Positions 11,013 to 22,337 of a stretch of DNA of 64,000 nucleotides are shown here, piece by piece. This DNA is from Protopterus annectens. Taxonomy: Eukaryota; Chordata; Ceratodontiformes; Protopteridae. Both the position numbers and the translations under genes were made by a program. The stretch is from the NCBI RefSeq assembly GCF_019279795.1, contig NC_056734.1:4854369-4918368 (forward strand), written 5' to 3'. Every line of letters starts with the position of its first letter. The stretch's first letter is position 1. A model generated the notes under the pieces. It made no database searches and was not told where the DNA came from. It was given only the letters and a program-made list of their open reading frames with translations.

Positions 11013-12615
11013 CTATAATTTGGCTCGTAACTTAAGAGCACTGTTGATACTGATTGCATCATTAAGCCCTGGTGGTCTTGTGGCATTCAGTTTTATTTGC
11101 CACAACAGTTCTTTATATTCCAGGATGCTTCCCAGTCCCCCCCTCTTACATTATAAGAAACTTGTTCAAGGACTAAAAATTTTAAACACATGTTATCACA
11201 AATCAAGGAGTGCTTATAAAATGCATTAGATTCTTTCTTATTTTTAATTTCATACATATGTTCATACACTCTTCTTTTTAAAACCCTTTCCGTTTTTCCC
11301 ACATAAAAACTCATACAGTGTTGGCAGATTCCCAGGTAAACTACACCTTTTGAGTTGCAATTGAAATGCCCTGATGGGAACAAGTTCATGTTTCTGGATT
11401 TTAAATAAATGCCTTTCTTGTCCAGAATATAACAACATTGACTACAAGCCTTACATTTGTAAGTTCCCCTGATCTGATGATTCTCATTATTACTGGTTGG
11501 CACTTGTTTTTCCAGTAATTCTTTAAGATTGCATTCCCTTCTTCTAACAAAATGTGGTCTACTTGGGATATTTTTCTTCAGATCTTCATTGATAGAGAGA
11601 ACTGGCCAACATTTGGCTATAATGCCCTCAATTTCCGCACTATTCCTGTTATATGTGTATAGAAAAGGTAAATTTTCTGTTTTGTCCCTACTTATATTAC
11701 TAATATTTTGCTGGGTAGTTGTAACACCTAGTAATGGGGAAAACTGTGTGGACCTTTTTTGGGAAATTTCGTTAAATATAACCTCAAACATATTATTTGG
11801 GTATCCTTTTTCCATGAAAAGATTTCTTAAATATTCACATTCTTTCTGGTATAATATATCAGTACTACAGATTCTTGATGCTCTTATTAACTGGCCTCTT
11901 ATAATTTCCCTTTTTTGAAAATACGGATGGTTGCTCTCATAATGCAACAGCATATTTGAGTATGTGTCTTTTCTAAAAATGCAAGATTCAAATTGCTTAG
12001 ATATACTATTTTTCCTTAATAATATGTCCAAATAATGTAGCTCAAAAGGATTGATTTTATGTGTGAATTTTAAAAAGCAAGTAGAACAATTGATATATTG
12101 CATAAATTCATCAAATTCATTAATGTTGCCCTTCCACAGAATACAACTATCGTCTAAAAATCTTTTGTAATGTACAATGTATTCCGCCCATTTTGTTGAA
12201 AAGATAAATTCCTTTTCCCAAAAATGCAATACCAAGTTTGAGTAAGCCGTGGCACAAGGTGTACCCATTGCCACCCCTTTGTTCTGCTTAAATAATTCCC
12301 CATTGAAAACAATATAGTTATTCTTTAAAATAATTTCCATAAATTCAACTATTAAATTAATAACTTTACTACTAAAGCCTGATTTTTCAATGAGTATCCT
12401 ACTAAACCATTCTATTCCTATTGTGTGCAGAATACTTGGGAATAAGTTTACAATGTCAATTGTAACCATATAATTGGTTGCTTCGTAATATGATTTTTTT
12501 ATCCCTTTAAGAAATTCCCATGAATCCTTACAAATGCATTCTATAGATGAAACCAGTTTTTTAGTTGATATATCAATGAATTTTCCTAGAGGTTCAGTAA
12601 TCTGATCTAATTTGT
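11013..12615 (-). pseudogene. PLE-A left copy: RT plus GIY-YIG endonuclease, frameshifted near its C-terminus
   Basis: The protein is the Penelope-type fusion of reverse transcriptase and GIY-YIG nuclease. Visible RT motifs are MVTIDIVNLFPSI (motif A), GVAMGTPCATAYSNLVL (motif B) and FLDDSCILW (motif C, the catalytic DD). A Cys-rich CKACSQCC segment precedes the GIY-YIG domain, VVYLGICQHCMSFYVGKTER followed by RVYEH. The left copy is open upstream past the Met to the truncation near 12615 (KLDQITEPLGKFID). It carries a one-base deletion near 11130 that shifts frame after DWEAS, relative to the right copy. Otherwise the two proteins differ at only a few residues, for example SILHT versus SIPHT. 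Confidence 0.85.
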
Positions 12616-12630
12616 AAGGATTTGTAAGGA
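12611..12630. other. Head-to-head PLE junction with 10-bp direct repeat
   Basis: The two 5'-truncated PLE-A copies meet here. TTTGTAAGGA occurs twice in tandem at 12611-12620 and 12621-12630; the second belongs to the plus copy. The repeat looks like microhomology used to join the copies. Confidence 0.7.
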
Positions 12631-12685
12631 TTCATGGGAATTTCTTAAAGGGATAAAAAATTCATATTACAAAGCAACCAATTAT

Positions 12686-14146
12686 ATGGTTACAATTGAC
12701 ATTGTAAACTTATTCCCAAGTATTCCGCACACAATAGGAATAGAATGGTTTAGTAGGATACTCATTGAAAAATCAGGCTTTAGTAGTAAAGTTATTAATT
12801 TAATAGTTGAATTTATGGAAATTATTTTAAAGAATAACTATATTGTTTTCAATGGGGAATTATTTAAGCAGAACAAAGGGGTGGCAATGGGTACACCTTG
12901 TGCCACGGCTTACTCAAACTTGGTATTGCATTTTTGGGAAAAGGAATTTATCTTTTCAACAAAATGGGCGGAATACATTGTACATTACAAAAGATTTTTA
13001 GACGATAGTTGTATTCTGTGGAAGGGCAACATTAATGAATTTGATGAATTTATGCAATATATCAATTGTTCTACTTGCTTTTTAAAATTCACACATAAAA
13101 TCAATCCTTTTGAGCTACATTATTTGGACATATTGTTAAGGAAAAATAGTATATCTAAGCAATTTGAATCTTGCATTTTTAGAAAAGACACATACTCAAA
13201 TATGCTGTTGCATTATGAGAGCAACCATCCGTATTTTCAAAAAAGGGGAATTATAAGAGGCCAGTTAATAAGAGCATCAAGAATCTGTAGTACTGATATA
13301 TTATACCAGAAAGAATGTGAATATTTAAGAAATCTTTTCATGGAAAAAGGATACCCAAACAATATGTTTGAGGTTATATTTAACGAAATTTCCCAAAAAA
13401 GGTCCACACAGTTTTCCCCATTACTAGGTGTTACAACTACCCAGCAAAATATTAGTAATATAAGTAGGGACAAAACAGAAAATTTACCTTTTCTATACAC
13501 ATATAACAGGAATAGTGCGGAAATTGAGGGCATTATAGCCAAATGTTGGCCAGTTCTCTCTATCAATGAAGATCTGAAGAAAAATATCCCAAGTAGACCA
13601 CATTTTGTTAGAAGAAGGGAATGCAATCTTAAAGAATTACTGGAAAAACAAGTGCCAACCAGTAATAATGAGAATCATCAGATCAGGGGAACTTACAAAT
13701 GTAAGGCTTGTAGTCAATGTTGTTATATTCTGGACAAGAAAGGCATTTATTTAAAATCCAGAAACATGAACTTGTTCCCATCAGGGCATTTCAATTGCAA
13801 CTCAAAAGGTGTAGTTTACCTGGGAATCTGCCAACACTGTATGAGTTTTTATGTGGGAAAAACGGAAAGGGTTTTAAAAAGAAGAGTGTATGAACATATG
13901 TATGAAATTAAAAATAAGAAAGAATCTAATGCATTTTATAAGCACTCCTTGATTTGTGATAACATGTGTTTAAAATTTTTAGTCCTTGAACAAGTTTCTT
14001 ATAATGTAAGAGGGGGGGACTGGGAAGCATCCCTGGAATATAAAGAACTGTTGTGGCAAATAAAACTGAATGCCACAAGACCACCAGGGCTTAATGATGC
14101 AATCAGTATCAACAGTGCTCTTAAGTTACGTAGGGCCAAATTATAG
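12686..14146 (+). CDS. PLE-A right copy: RT plus GIY-YIG endonuclease, open C-terminal half
   Basis: An uninterrupted 486-codon frame, open upstream as far as the copy's 5' end at 12621, so the Met at 12686 (inside RT motif A) is not a genuine start. Order: RT motif A (DIVNLFPSIPHT, about residues 4-15), motif B (GVAMGTPCATAY, about 66-77), catalytic FLDD (about 103-106), thumb and linker, Cys cluster CKACSQCC, and GIY-YIG nuclease with YLGIC, FYVGKT and the R/E segment RVYEH. The protein ends after a conserved tail of the form WE..L.YKELLWQ. Known PLE proteins are roughly 800 residues or more, so the N-terminal RT region is missing. Full openness in a truncated copy implies recent insertion. 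Confidence 0.85.
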   Translation: MVTIDIVNLFPSIPHTIGIEWFSRILIEKSGFSSKVINLIVEFMEIILKNNYIVFNGELFKQNKGVAMGTPCATAYSNLVLHFWEKEFIFSTKWAEYIVHYKRFLDDSCILWKGNINEFDEFMQYINCSTCFLKFTHKINPFELHYLDILLRKNSISKQFESCIFRKDTYSNMLLHYESNHPYFQKRGIIRGQLIRASRICSTDILYQKECEYLRNLFMEKGYPNNMFEVIFNEISQKRSTQFSPLLGVTTTQQNISNISRDKTENLPFLYTYNRNSAEIEGIIAKCWPVLSINEDLKKNIPSRPHFVRRRECNLKELLEKQVPTSNNENHQIRGTYKCKACSQCCYILDKKGIYLKSRNMNLFPSGHFNCNSKGVVYLGICQHCMSFYVGKTERVLKRRVYEHMYEIKNKKESNAFYKHSLICDNMCLKFLVLEQVSYNVRGGDWEASLEYKELLWQIKLNATRPPGLNDAISINSALKLRRAKL

Positions 14147-14889
14147 AAGGTATTTTAAACAATTATGGTATACAATATAGATGCTAAGGTTTTAAAGAAT
14201 GCATGCTTCATGAACTGGTCATTTCTATTTAGGGGTGGCCACTACAACTAATGTGGAAGGATTTAGTTTTTATAAATGCTTAACACAGTCCTAACAAAGT
14301 GGATTTAAAATGCTTATAAACAGGATTTTAAGCATTATATCCAATGGTAAGAAAGTATTAATTTATATTTTAAAAAAATTTTTGATTATTATAACCAACA
14401 TTAAGATTCATAAATTCATCAAGATTAATTAATATTAAGATTTTTTAAAGCTGAATATTTTACACATAAGAATATTTATATGTAAAACTTATATTTATAG
14501 TTATGTTCAAATTTATATGATTAATTTTAGCATCCATCGTATCATAACATAATGTGATTTTAATAAGAATTTTTAAAAATAGTTTTTAATTAAGTGGGAC
14601 CCTTGTAATACAATTATAATACAATGATATGAAATGCTATTAAAATATTATATAAATAATATAAAAAGTAATGATGGTAGAAAATATTTAGGAAGTTTTT
14701 CATAGGATGTTTTTGCTGCTGCTGATGTATTTCCAATGTTCTGTTTTTGCAATTGTTGGTAATACCAAGTATATATCTTTAAACATAAGAGAACTATATA
14801 ATAATGAGATTACACTAAATACTTAATTGTATAATTGGCTAATGGAGTGACAAAAGTATAAATTGAATGCACATTGACTATAACACTGT

Positions 14890-14924
14890 CTTGATAAAGC
14901 CTGGGAGAGCCCGGGCGAAAGCGC
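14890..14924 (+). ncRNA. Hammerhead-like motif in the 3' end of the right PLE-A copy
   Basis: Core box 1 reads CTTGATAAA (14890-14898), followed by GCCTGGG (14899-14905), loop AGAG, CCCGGGC (14910-14916), core box 2 GAAA (14917-14920) and palindromic GCGC (14921-14924). Stem II is seven base pairs, one of them a U-G pair. A self-complementary stem III suits the dimeric hammerheads known from PLEs and satellites. The first core box is degenerate. Confidence 0.55.
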
Positions 14925-15084
14925 TTGACTGCATTTTGTGATTTTAAACTTTTTTTGTGCACATTTTATTTGTGAAATTTAAATTAAAGCAGAGTTTTTC
15001 CATAAACTATCCGGTTCCTGGTGATATCTCTGGTCGTGTGCTTGTTGGCGTTGTTGCTGTCATTGCCTTTGGTTCCAAGGATTT

Positions 15085-15098
15085 CTATCTGGGAATAT
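15085..15098. repeat. Target-site duplication, right copy, of the PLE head-to-head dimer
   Basis: CTATCTGGGAATAT, identical to 10102-10115. Beyond it the minus-strand gypsy sequence resumes. Confidence 0.85.
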
Positions 15099-15620
15099 GT
15101 TACCCCATTCCCTGTATTGAGAGCCATCTGCATTGGCATTGCAGGCCCCACTATGGTGTTGTACTGTCATGTCATATGCCTACAATCCTAAGCGCCACAT
15201 AAATAACATGGCATTTTGCTGGCTGGCTCTGTGTGCCCATGTTAAGGGATTGTGGTCTGTAACTACAGTGAATTTCCTTCCATAAAGATAAGGCTGAAGT
15301 TTCTGCAGTGTCCATACTATGGCTAGACATTCCTTTTCTATATCTGATAGTATTCCTCCCTGGGTTGGACTCTATGACCAAGATATACCACTGGGTGCTC
15401 TTCTCCCTCTGAAGAAACCTGGCTAAGTACAGCCCCACCCCATGGTTTGAAGCATCCACCTGAACCACAAATTCTATGCTGTAATCTGGACTGCCTAACC
15501 CAGGGGGGTCCTTACAAAGCTCCTTTAGGCTTTTGGAATGCCTGCTTACATGCTGGGGTGCACACTACCTTATCTGGAGTGCACAACTTCTGAATGTCTT
15601 AATGAAGTGTTGTAGTCAAC
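15099..15620 (-). pseudogene. Ty3/gypsy retrotransposon fragment: RT-connection and RNase H
   Basis: On the minus strand the order is a connection segment (PDKVVCTPACKQAFQKPKGA), then FVVQVDASNHGVGLYLARF, the first RNase H motif with its catalytic Asp. It continues with RNTIRYRKGMS (usually the EKRYSTIEKECLA motif), VTDHNPL decayed to a frameshifted stretch, NMGTQSQPAKCHV and, after a frameshift, AYDMTVQHHSGACNANADG, the usual end of gypsy RNase H. Only this part of pol is visible. The PLE dimer sits a few codons past the RNase H end, and the remainder probably continues at 10101 and below. Integrase is not seen. Confidence 0.8.
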
Positions 15621-16189
15621 ATATGTGGATTTCATTGTGGTGTTGCCTGAATACATCATTCTGTAATGCTATGTCTGTAATCCATCACTTAGACTTGGAA
15701 ATGATGTACAATGTTGTGGAACCTTTTACACATACCTTATCAGTGGTATTCAGCAGTGCACTGTCATAGTTTGACCTGTGTGGTTGTATTTGCACTACAC
15801 ATTGTCCAGTCATGAGACAATACAAGTGAAAATCAGAATAACAAATGATTAGTGTTTGCATACAGTCATCCTTAGATGAACACTCATGAATGATTGGTTG
15901 TCCATCTGCTGTTTCACAAGTGTGATTATCAAGACACCATACCATGAAACATGTACATGTCACTCACAGTAATATAATGTACATGACTGAAAGGACAGAT
16001 ACATTATCTGAGCAGTATGTAATTACAAGGGATCAAGCACATTGCTGTTACTTCTGCATGTCAACACACACCTTTTCACAAAAATGTGTGAAGCATACTT
16101 TCTTGTTTGCAAAATATTAATGTAATAATCCTTACAAATGTGTATTTTCACACATTTAAAGTAATGCTTCGCCTTTGGTGCTTGTGATT
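15621..16189. other. No recognisable feature
   Basis: AT-rich DNA without family motifs in any frame. It may be decayed upstream parts of the gypsy element, but I find no RT motifs to support that. Confidence 0.4.
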
Positions 16190-16247
16190 CATACTGTGTA
16201 CTCTAGACTGTGCAAATAGGTAGGTGGTTCAAATCCAACAGTGATGA

Positions 16248-16409
<162 letters not shown>

Positions 16410-16954
16410 TTGTGTGCCTAGTATCAGATAAGTATAGCTTGAACAACTGATGCTGTGTGTCCAGTCCCACTCAGGAGACACATTTACATTGGGTGAGGGT
16501 TCTTTCCCACTTTTAAAACAAACAACTTCTGCAACACAGTGATGAGATCATCCTGAGAAAAAAATGCATGCTTTCCCTGTAGAAGTCAGACTACTGCTGT
16601 GGTGCATGTAGTTCACTCTGTGCTCTCTAGGTTGTGTAACTAGATAGGTAAGTGGTTCAAATGCAACAGTGGTAAATGTATGTGTGTTGTGTCAGGTAAT
16701 TATAGCTACATCAACATCTGTGCTGTATCCAGTTCCAGTCAGGAGAAACATTTAAACTGGGAGAGGATTCCCCTTCAACGTACCCCATTTTAACACAAAC
16801 ATCTCTCTGCAGCACACCGATGAGGTCATCCTGACAAAGTATACTCTCCTCTCTCCCTGTAGAAGTTAGACATCTGTGATGCTTGTGGTTGATACTGAGC
16901 TCTCTAGATTGTGTAACTGGATAGGTAGTTGGTTCGAGTCCAACAGTGATGATT

Positions 16955-16964
16955 TTGTGTGTGT

Positions 16965-17048
<84 letters not shown>
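16955..17048. repeat. (TG)n microsatellite, about 46 units
   Basis: TG tract of about 94 bp with one TGTATG interruption at 16967-16972, at the homologous position in the third SINE unit. Confidence 0.97.
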
Positions 17049-17050
<2 letters not shown>

Positions 17051-17104
17051 CTCTTGTTTCTGCAATATGGTAGCTGTCCTTCAAATGTTGTGCTCTGTAT
17101 TGTT

Positions 17105-17400
17105 TGTACAACTGTTGTTGTGTCTTTTGGCTTTTCCCGGTTAGGGGTCGCCACAGCGGAACTCCGCTAATGAGTATAATGATAATTATAATAATTATAT
17201 TATATAATTATAATAATAATATGATAATTATATTATAATGATAATATAATATAATGATAACGCTAATGATGCTAATGATTGGTAGTTGATTTTTACGTGC
17301 TGAGTTACCAGCCCTGATGCACAGCCTTCAATGAAGGTACGCCCAATCACGCATGTCTCCACGCAGAAGACGCTCTAGCTGAGAATCGAACCTACTAAAG
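17105..17400 (-). mobile_element. tRNA-headed SINE with an internal AT-rich expansion
   Basis: On the minus strand a head with a B-box (GGTTCGATTCTCAGC, about 17375-17389) is followed by GTCTTCTGCGTGGAGACATG. Next come an (ATT/ATA)-rich tract at 17172-17275 and a tail GTTCCGCTGTGGCGACCCCT then AACCGGGAAAAGCC. A tail of this kind is common on SINEs and LINEs of fish and amphibians. The head also resembles that of the SINE at 55.9-56.1 kb. The AT tract is probably a microsatellite grown inside the copy. Confidence 0.6.
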
Positions 17401-18479
17401 TAAAAAATACTCTACATGCAAGTAAAGCAAAAAAAAAAAAATACTGTATTTCTAAGCTTTAGATATCCATTAATGAAAACCTTTCTGGATGAGATCAGCT
17501 GCCTTGTGAAGTATAAACACATTTGTAGGACTCCAGAATTAGGACAGTACAGAGCAACCTCAGTGTTATATACTCGGTTGAAAGTACTGATTTTGGGGAT
17601 CTATGGTGAATCACATTATTTTACTTATTATTTCAGCTTATGGTATTTTCTAGATGGTCAGTATTGAAAGTCTTCTGTAATTTACATAGTATTTGCTATT
17701 CATGTATGATTTACTAGGCACAACTGCATGTTTCTACATGTATCATGGGAACATTGGCACAATTAACTAGCTTACTCACACATACAAAATACTTAACCAT
17801 TTTGCACTTAAAGACAGGTCAGCTGGATATACATCATTTGCTGTTCTCTTATTTAGTCCACCAAAGTATATTGCTGTCCATGAAGACTGGACTCCACAGT
17901 CTCATTAGACTGCCTGCAGCCCAGGTTACCACACACTGTGTCAAATATCTTTGCCGTCTTTGTTGTAAACATCATCATTCAGTCAGTACTCCCTTGGAAG
18001 ACATAGATCCTATGTTTTATAAAGATACTTTCATCCTGACAATGCATAAGGAAGCTTTAAGCAGAGTCTGCTAAACTACAATAATACCTCCTATTACGTC
18101 ATCTTGCAAGGTCTCAGAAAAGGTGCTGTACCAACAAGTAATCCAACATCTCACTGTATACAGAGTCAGATCAGACACTCAGCATAGCCTTAGATTGTCC
18201 ATGGTATGGACTCATCCTTTGACAAATTTATTCAGCATAGTCTTAGAAACACTGATGATGGATAAGTGGCAGGACTGTATTTATTTTGTTATGAAATGTT
18301 TGTTTGACAAATACTGAAGTCCTCTGATTAGACTAACAGTCCGTTCTTACACTTTAGTTATAAATGTGTTTGTTGAATAGAGTTTGGGTATCAGAATGAC
18401 TAGATATTCTGTCATTTCCAATAGGGGCTGGTAACCAGACCATTTTTATCCATGACCTGGGCCCATAAGGGCAAAGGTT
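17401..18479. other. No recognisable feature
   Basis: The longest plus-strand ORF (17745-18074, 109 codons) has no motif I recognise and biased, patternless composition. I see no repeat shared with the rest of the window. Confidence 0.4.
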
Positions 18480-20212
18480 TAGAACATCAAATATTTAGAG
18501 ATATCACATTACTTAATATTACCTCACCCAAGTTACTGTCACCCACACAAAACTACTTGGTGTAACTAGCAATAAAAATCAGAAATTTAATCAGCACATA
18601 CAGCAAGTCATAAGAAAATGACAAAAAGATGCTTAACTGATGTTACAAGGAAAACCATTGCCTGGTCCTACCTCCTTCGTACACTCCTGTATGGATCATC
18701 CATATTTACAAACCTATAAACCACACAACAAAATCAGAGGCATGTTACAACAAAGTATCAGAATTTGCTCAAAACCTCATATAGTACTCCCCAATGTCTG
18801 GCCTTAAAACAACTGCAATGGTTAGAGCTAATACAACACAATCTACATCTGGCTACTCATAACCCATAATTTTATCTAACACCTGATAACTTCCGCTCTT
18901 GTAAAAAGCATCCTTTATCAGCATTTAGCATTTATAGCATTGTGGCTCAGTGAAAAGCATCTTTTGGCAACCACAAAGTCAAACCATTCTGCAGGAGATA
19001 CTCTCTCTTCCACTTATGTCACTAAACTTTGGAACAAGTTGCTGCTTACATTAAAACAAGTAGGCAAATTAAAAGGCATCAAACCTAAATTAAAACAACA
19101 CCTGACTGTGCATATGTACCTTGCGAGAATAACGTGGAATATTCAGGCCACTAATATACCTATATGACACCTGGCTTATAGACACCTTAAGTACAAGCAA
19201 CAGACCAGTTATAAAGCTGTGGTACCTCATCTCCATTTCTCTTTATTTTTCCTCCAGTTTCCCTAAACTCCAACATTTCCCAGTCATTTCTCTTCACTGC
19301 CTCTTCCCACTTTCAATTTCCTCTTATTCCCTCTACACTACCTCCTTTTCTTCCAAATGTAATATCAAGTTACAGTATTTAATTGTCTTCTACATGTGCT
19401 CATGTGCTATTAGTTTGAGACATACATGCTTACTGTCATTTGTTCAAAAATATGAGTGCTTGAACTGCCACTACCCTGATTTCCTGCTTGTATTTAGCCC
19501 TCTCCACACCCAGTTCTATACACCTGTTAAACTCTAACCCTAAAACTCCTGCTTAGTTCCCATCCAGAGTCCTAGATCCCTTACATTAATCCTCCACTAC
19601 ACCTCCATAACCCTAATGTCTCCAATCAATCCCTAAAACTACAACCTTCTCCCTATGCCTAAATTCCCTGATTGCTGCCTGAGCCTAACCCCCCTTCCAG
19701 CTCTCTAAGCCTAAAACTCTTCCCATTCTTTATCCCTAAAATTCCCACTCTCTTTCCAAGTTGCTTGCCAGGACTCATATTTGAGTTTGAGTGGGAGCAG
19801 CAGCCTAGCTGATCTACAAGGCACTTCAGTCTCTTGCTTCACAACACTGTTTTTTCAGACACTTGGGACTCAAGCTCCTGTAGTACTCCCCTGTTTTAAT
19901 GTTTGACAATTTGAATATCACTATAAAAGATCTTTATATTAATATCATGTTTCCTTAGAATGATATGTATTAGACTATTACTATATGTTGTTTCTATTCA
20001 TAATGAAATGTTTCATTAAAACTCTTTGTATTAGACCATTATTATGTGTTGCTTCCATTTTTTATTGTATTTCTCTTAGAACTCTTTGTACTAGAACATT
20101 ACTACTACATATTTTTATTCTTGTTGTTTGAAGCTTTTCTCCCTGGGTCCTCATGGAAAAGGGGCATTTTTGCCCAGTTAGACTTTCCTGGTCAAAATAA
20201 ATAGATAAACAA
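18480..20212 (+). mobile_element. 5'-truncated LINE-Z copy with about 1-kb 3' UTR
   Basis: Decayed ORF2 sequence reads TSNKNQKFNQHIQQVIRKW, then LLYGSSIFTNL, ALKQLQWLELIQHNLHLAT and, near 18940-19140, a clearer frame with SEKHLLATTKSNHSAGD, KLWNKLLLTL and KPKLKQHL. The last part aligns with the open C-terminus at 6161-6715. It is followed by a long pyrimidine-rich, CCCTAA-rich 3' UTR and the family tail CTTTTCTCCCTGGGTCCTC, TTTGCCCAGTTAGACTTTCC and AAATAAATAGATAAAC. Multiple frameshifts show this copy is older. Confidence 0.7.
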
Positions 20213-20820
20213 ACAGAGTTAGAAAAGCAAACTATTTGTAATGCAGACAGAAATAGTAAAATGTAGGTTTACACCAAATATTTTGAGTAGACAGATATTT
20301 GCAGTGCTGATAAAGACGACTGCAAATTTACAAACAATATTTTGAGTAAATAAATGCATATAATTTTGCAGTAACATCTTCATTTAATAGTGGGTTTATT
20401 TACAACATGTACTGGAAAATGCTTTGTGATTTATAGTTGCCGCTAGAAAATATTTAGGGACATCATGCTTGTTAAAATAGCTCAATATTTACAGTACAGC
20501 GTTTGATGTCAAAGCAGCAAGAAAAGTAAAACGCAAACTGGGGAAAGAATAAGTGAGTGCAGTATGAATATTGCACACAGAATCCGTCTTTCTTTATAGC
20601 CGGCACAGGCACATTCCTTAACAAGGGACTCTTTCAGCTTGCGTTTATTACATGTGTAAAGTATCTTCATACTTTATTTCTATTTGGAATTGCTTCTAGA
20701 TGCCAAGTGGCAGGATTCACAAATGCCTTTTCACCCATATCCATCCTAAATCTGGGTCTAAGCAGGGAAGGAGCATCCTCACTTTATTATACCCTGCAGT
20801 GCTTAGCTGTAGTATCTGCT
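20213..20820. other. No recognisable feature
   Basis: AT-rich sequence without motifs in any frame. Confidence 0.4.
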
Positions 20821-20821
20821 T

Positions 20822-22250
20822 TACAACCTGGATTTTAAAGGGGCCAATGGCACAACCTGATGCTGAGTAGGTCACTCTTTCATTCATTGGTATCCATTTT
20901 ACATTGGATAAGAGCAAGGAATGATGGGTTCCCTGATTAGCAAGTAATACAAATCTACATATTTTGTTAATTGCTTTCTTACTATTTTTGTGTGCATTTG
21001 TGCTTGAGTAGAACATTACTAATGGAAGACCATATTCAATTTCTGGAATTAATATGTTTGGTGCTATTGCTTGGTAGGAGACTGGTATAAGTAAGGAGGA
21101 TATTTTATATCACAATTTTAGCTGTGAGTGAAGTTTGTTAATCATAATGTCTGTGTGTTTTGAGAAGAATAATGGACAGTCGAGGGTGAGGACAAATGAT
21201 CTTTGTTCAGATACAAGTAGAAGGTTGCATCTGTTTGTGTCTGTTACTGCATGTCCCTCTGTATTCATAAGTTCATAAGTTATCAAACCTAGCGTATTAG
21301 GCCACACAGGCCATATCGATATCCTGACTCCTTAAAGCTGTGATCTTATACTTTGTCACTCAAGGTGTAAGACATTTCCTATTTGGGCAGTTGTTTCATG
21401 TGAAAAAAGTAATGGAAAATAGCAAATGTCCTGAAATTTTAGGGTAAATAGGATTTCCTAAGTTTTCTTTAACAGTTGCATAATGCAATTATTTTATGCC
21501 TGAATCACCTAAACATTATATGAAACAGCATAAACAGCTGTAATACTTTATTTTGGTAATATAGTGAAATACCGTTCTTTACAATAATTGTGGGAATAGT
21601 TTATCCTGCAAAATCTCACATTAACATAAACATGCTCTACTTTGGACATTTGAGAAGCTGACATCACAAATCGCCAGTGCAGTTCAGACTATGTCTGCTG
21701 GGGTTTTCTCCCTTGTTTCATTTTCTTCTCCATATTTGTTATTAGTCTAGGGAAATGGAATGAGAAAAGCCATGTTCTGCAGTATGTATAGGGCCCCCCT
21801 ATAAAAAGGTTTATCCAACTACCAACAGCAAATCTGGTAAATCAAATTGATCAACTTAAACATCTACTGAACTTTCAAGTAAGAATACGATTAAAAGCAT
21901 GTCATTCGGGCAACATCAAAAACTCCACCAAATCCTCCATGTGGGGGGGGGGGGTCTCCCCACACTGACATTTATGTATGTAAATACACAATCATGGAGA
22001 AAAGTAAATCACTTTCAAAGAATGATATAAATAGTTCACTACAATGACATCATAGTACAGCAAATTAATAAAAAGACGTTCTATTCCTTATCACTTTGGA
22101 GAGACTGGATAAGAGAAATGACATTCTAGGAGACATCAGATCACCCATAGTTGCAGAGTGTTTCAGCAAATAGATTGGTGTACATGAACATTTTTTTTTC
22201 ACTCTTTTGCCCGTGCCTCTCACCTACTGCACATCGTCCAGCTGAGCATC
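20822..22250 (-). repeat. Composite repeat R1, copy 1 (LINE remnant plus CR1/SINE-type tail)
   Basis: About 1.4 kb that recurs at 49013-52445 in the same orientation, there enlarged by nested insertions. Shared landmarks are AACCTGGATTTTAAAGG at the left edge, TGTGTGCATTTGTGCTTGAG (20989), GTATTAGGCCACACAGGCC (21289), GGGAAATGGAATGAGAAAAG (21749) and CAGAGTGTTTCAGCAAA (22153). On the minus strand the left 430 bp are a LINE ORF2 remnant. The part beginning near 21262 ends in (CTTATGAA)n-like sequence, resembling a CR1 or SINE 3' tail. Confidence 0.75.
20830..21255 (-). pseudogene. LINE ORF2 remnant (thumb and C-terminal region)
   Basis: Minus-strand fragments in order: SEQRSFVLTLDCPLFFSKH (the LG..LD..L.F..H block), INKLHSQLKL, PEIEYGLPLVMF (the P.LEYG.P block), INKICRFVL, HSLLLSNVKWIPMNERVTYS (the L..LKWLP...R..Y block) and AIGPFKIQV. 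This is the region downstream of the RT catalytic motifs in Jockey-superfamily LINEs. Frames are broken. The copy at 49013-49130 retains only the last part and reads LLLSNVECLPMNKRAT. Confidence 0.6.
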
Positions 22251-22337
22251 TGCTGCTTTTTGGTCCTATTGTATTTAATTTTGATGCTCTCAGTATTATC
22301 CCCCTGGGGCTGTAGACCAGTTGGGAGGGGGAAAAGT

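Larger units (their letters stand above)
10116..15084. mobile_element. PLE-A: head-to-head dimer of two Penelope-like element copies forming a 5-kb palindrome
   Basis: The left copy runs on the minus strand (5' near 12615, 3' end at 10116). The right copy runs on the plus strand (5' at 12621, 3' end at 15084). Their 5' ends abut, so the 3' ends face outward. The arms are almost identical through coding region, AT-rich 3' UTR and terminal hammerhead-like hairpin, with only scattered substitutions and indels visible. The right copy extends about 35 bp further at its 3' end. The left copy extends about 85 bp further at its 5' end. Both are 5'-truncated, lacking the N-terminal half of the PLE protein. 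The dimer interrupts a minus-strand gypsy fragment. Confidence 0.9.

Noticed and set aside
11529-13626. Two identical 129-codon ORFs, one per arm of the PLE palindrome (11529-11918 + and 13237-13626 -)
   Set aside because: They run antisense to the PLE coding frame in both copies and are identical only because the arms are.
16900-16945. Possible functional tRNA gene with perfect B-box GGTTCGAGTCC
   Set aside because: No acceptor stem pairs around it and the same head recurs in diverged SINE units.
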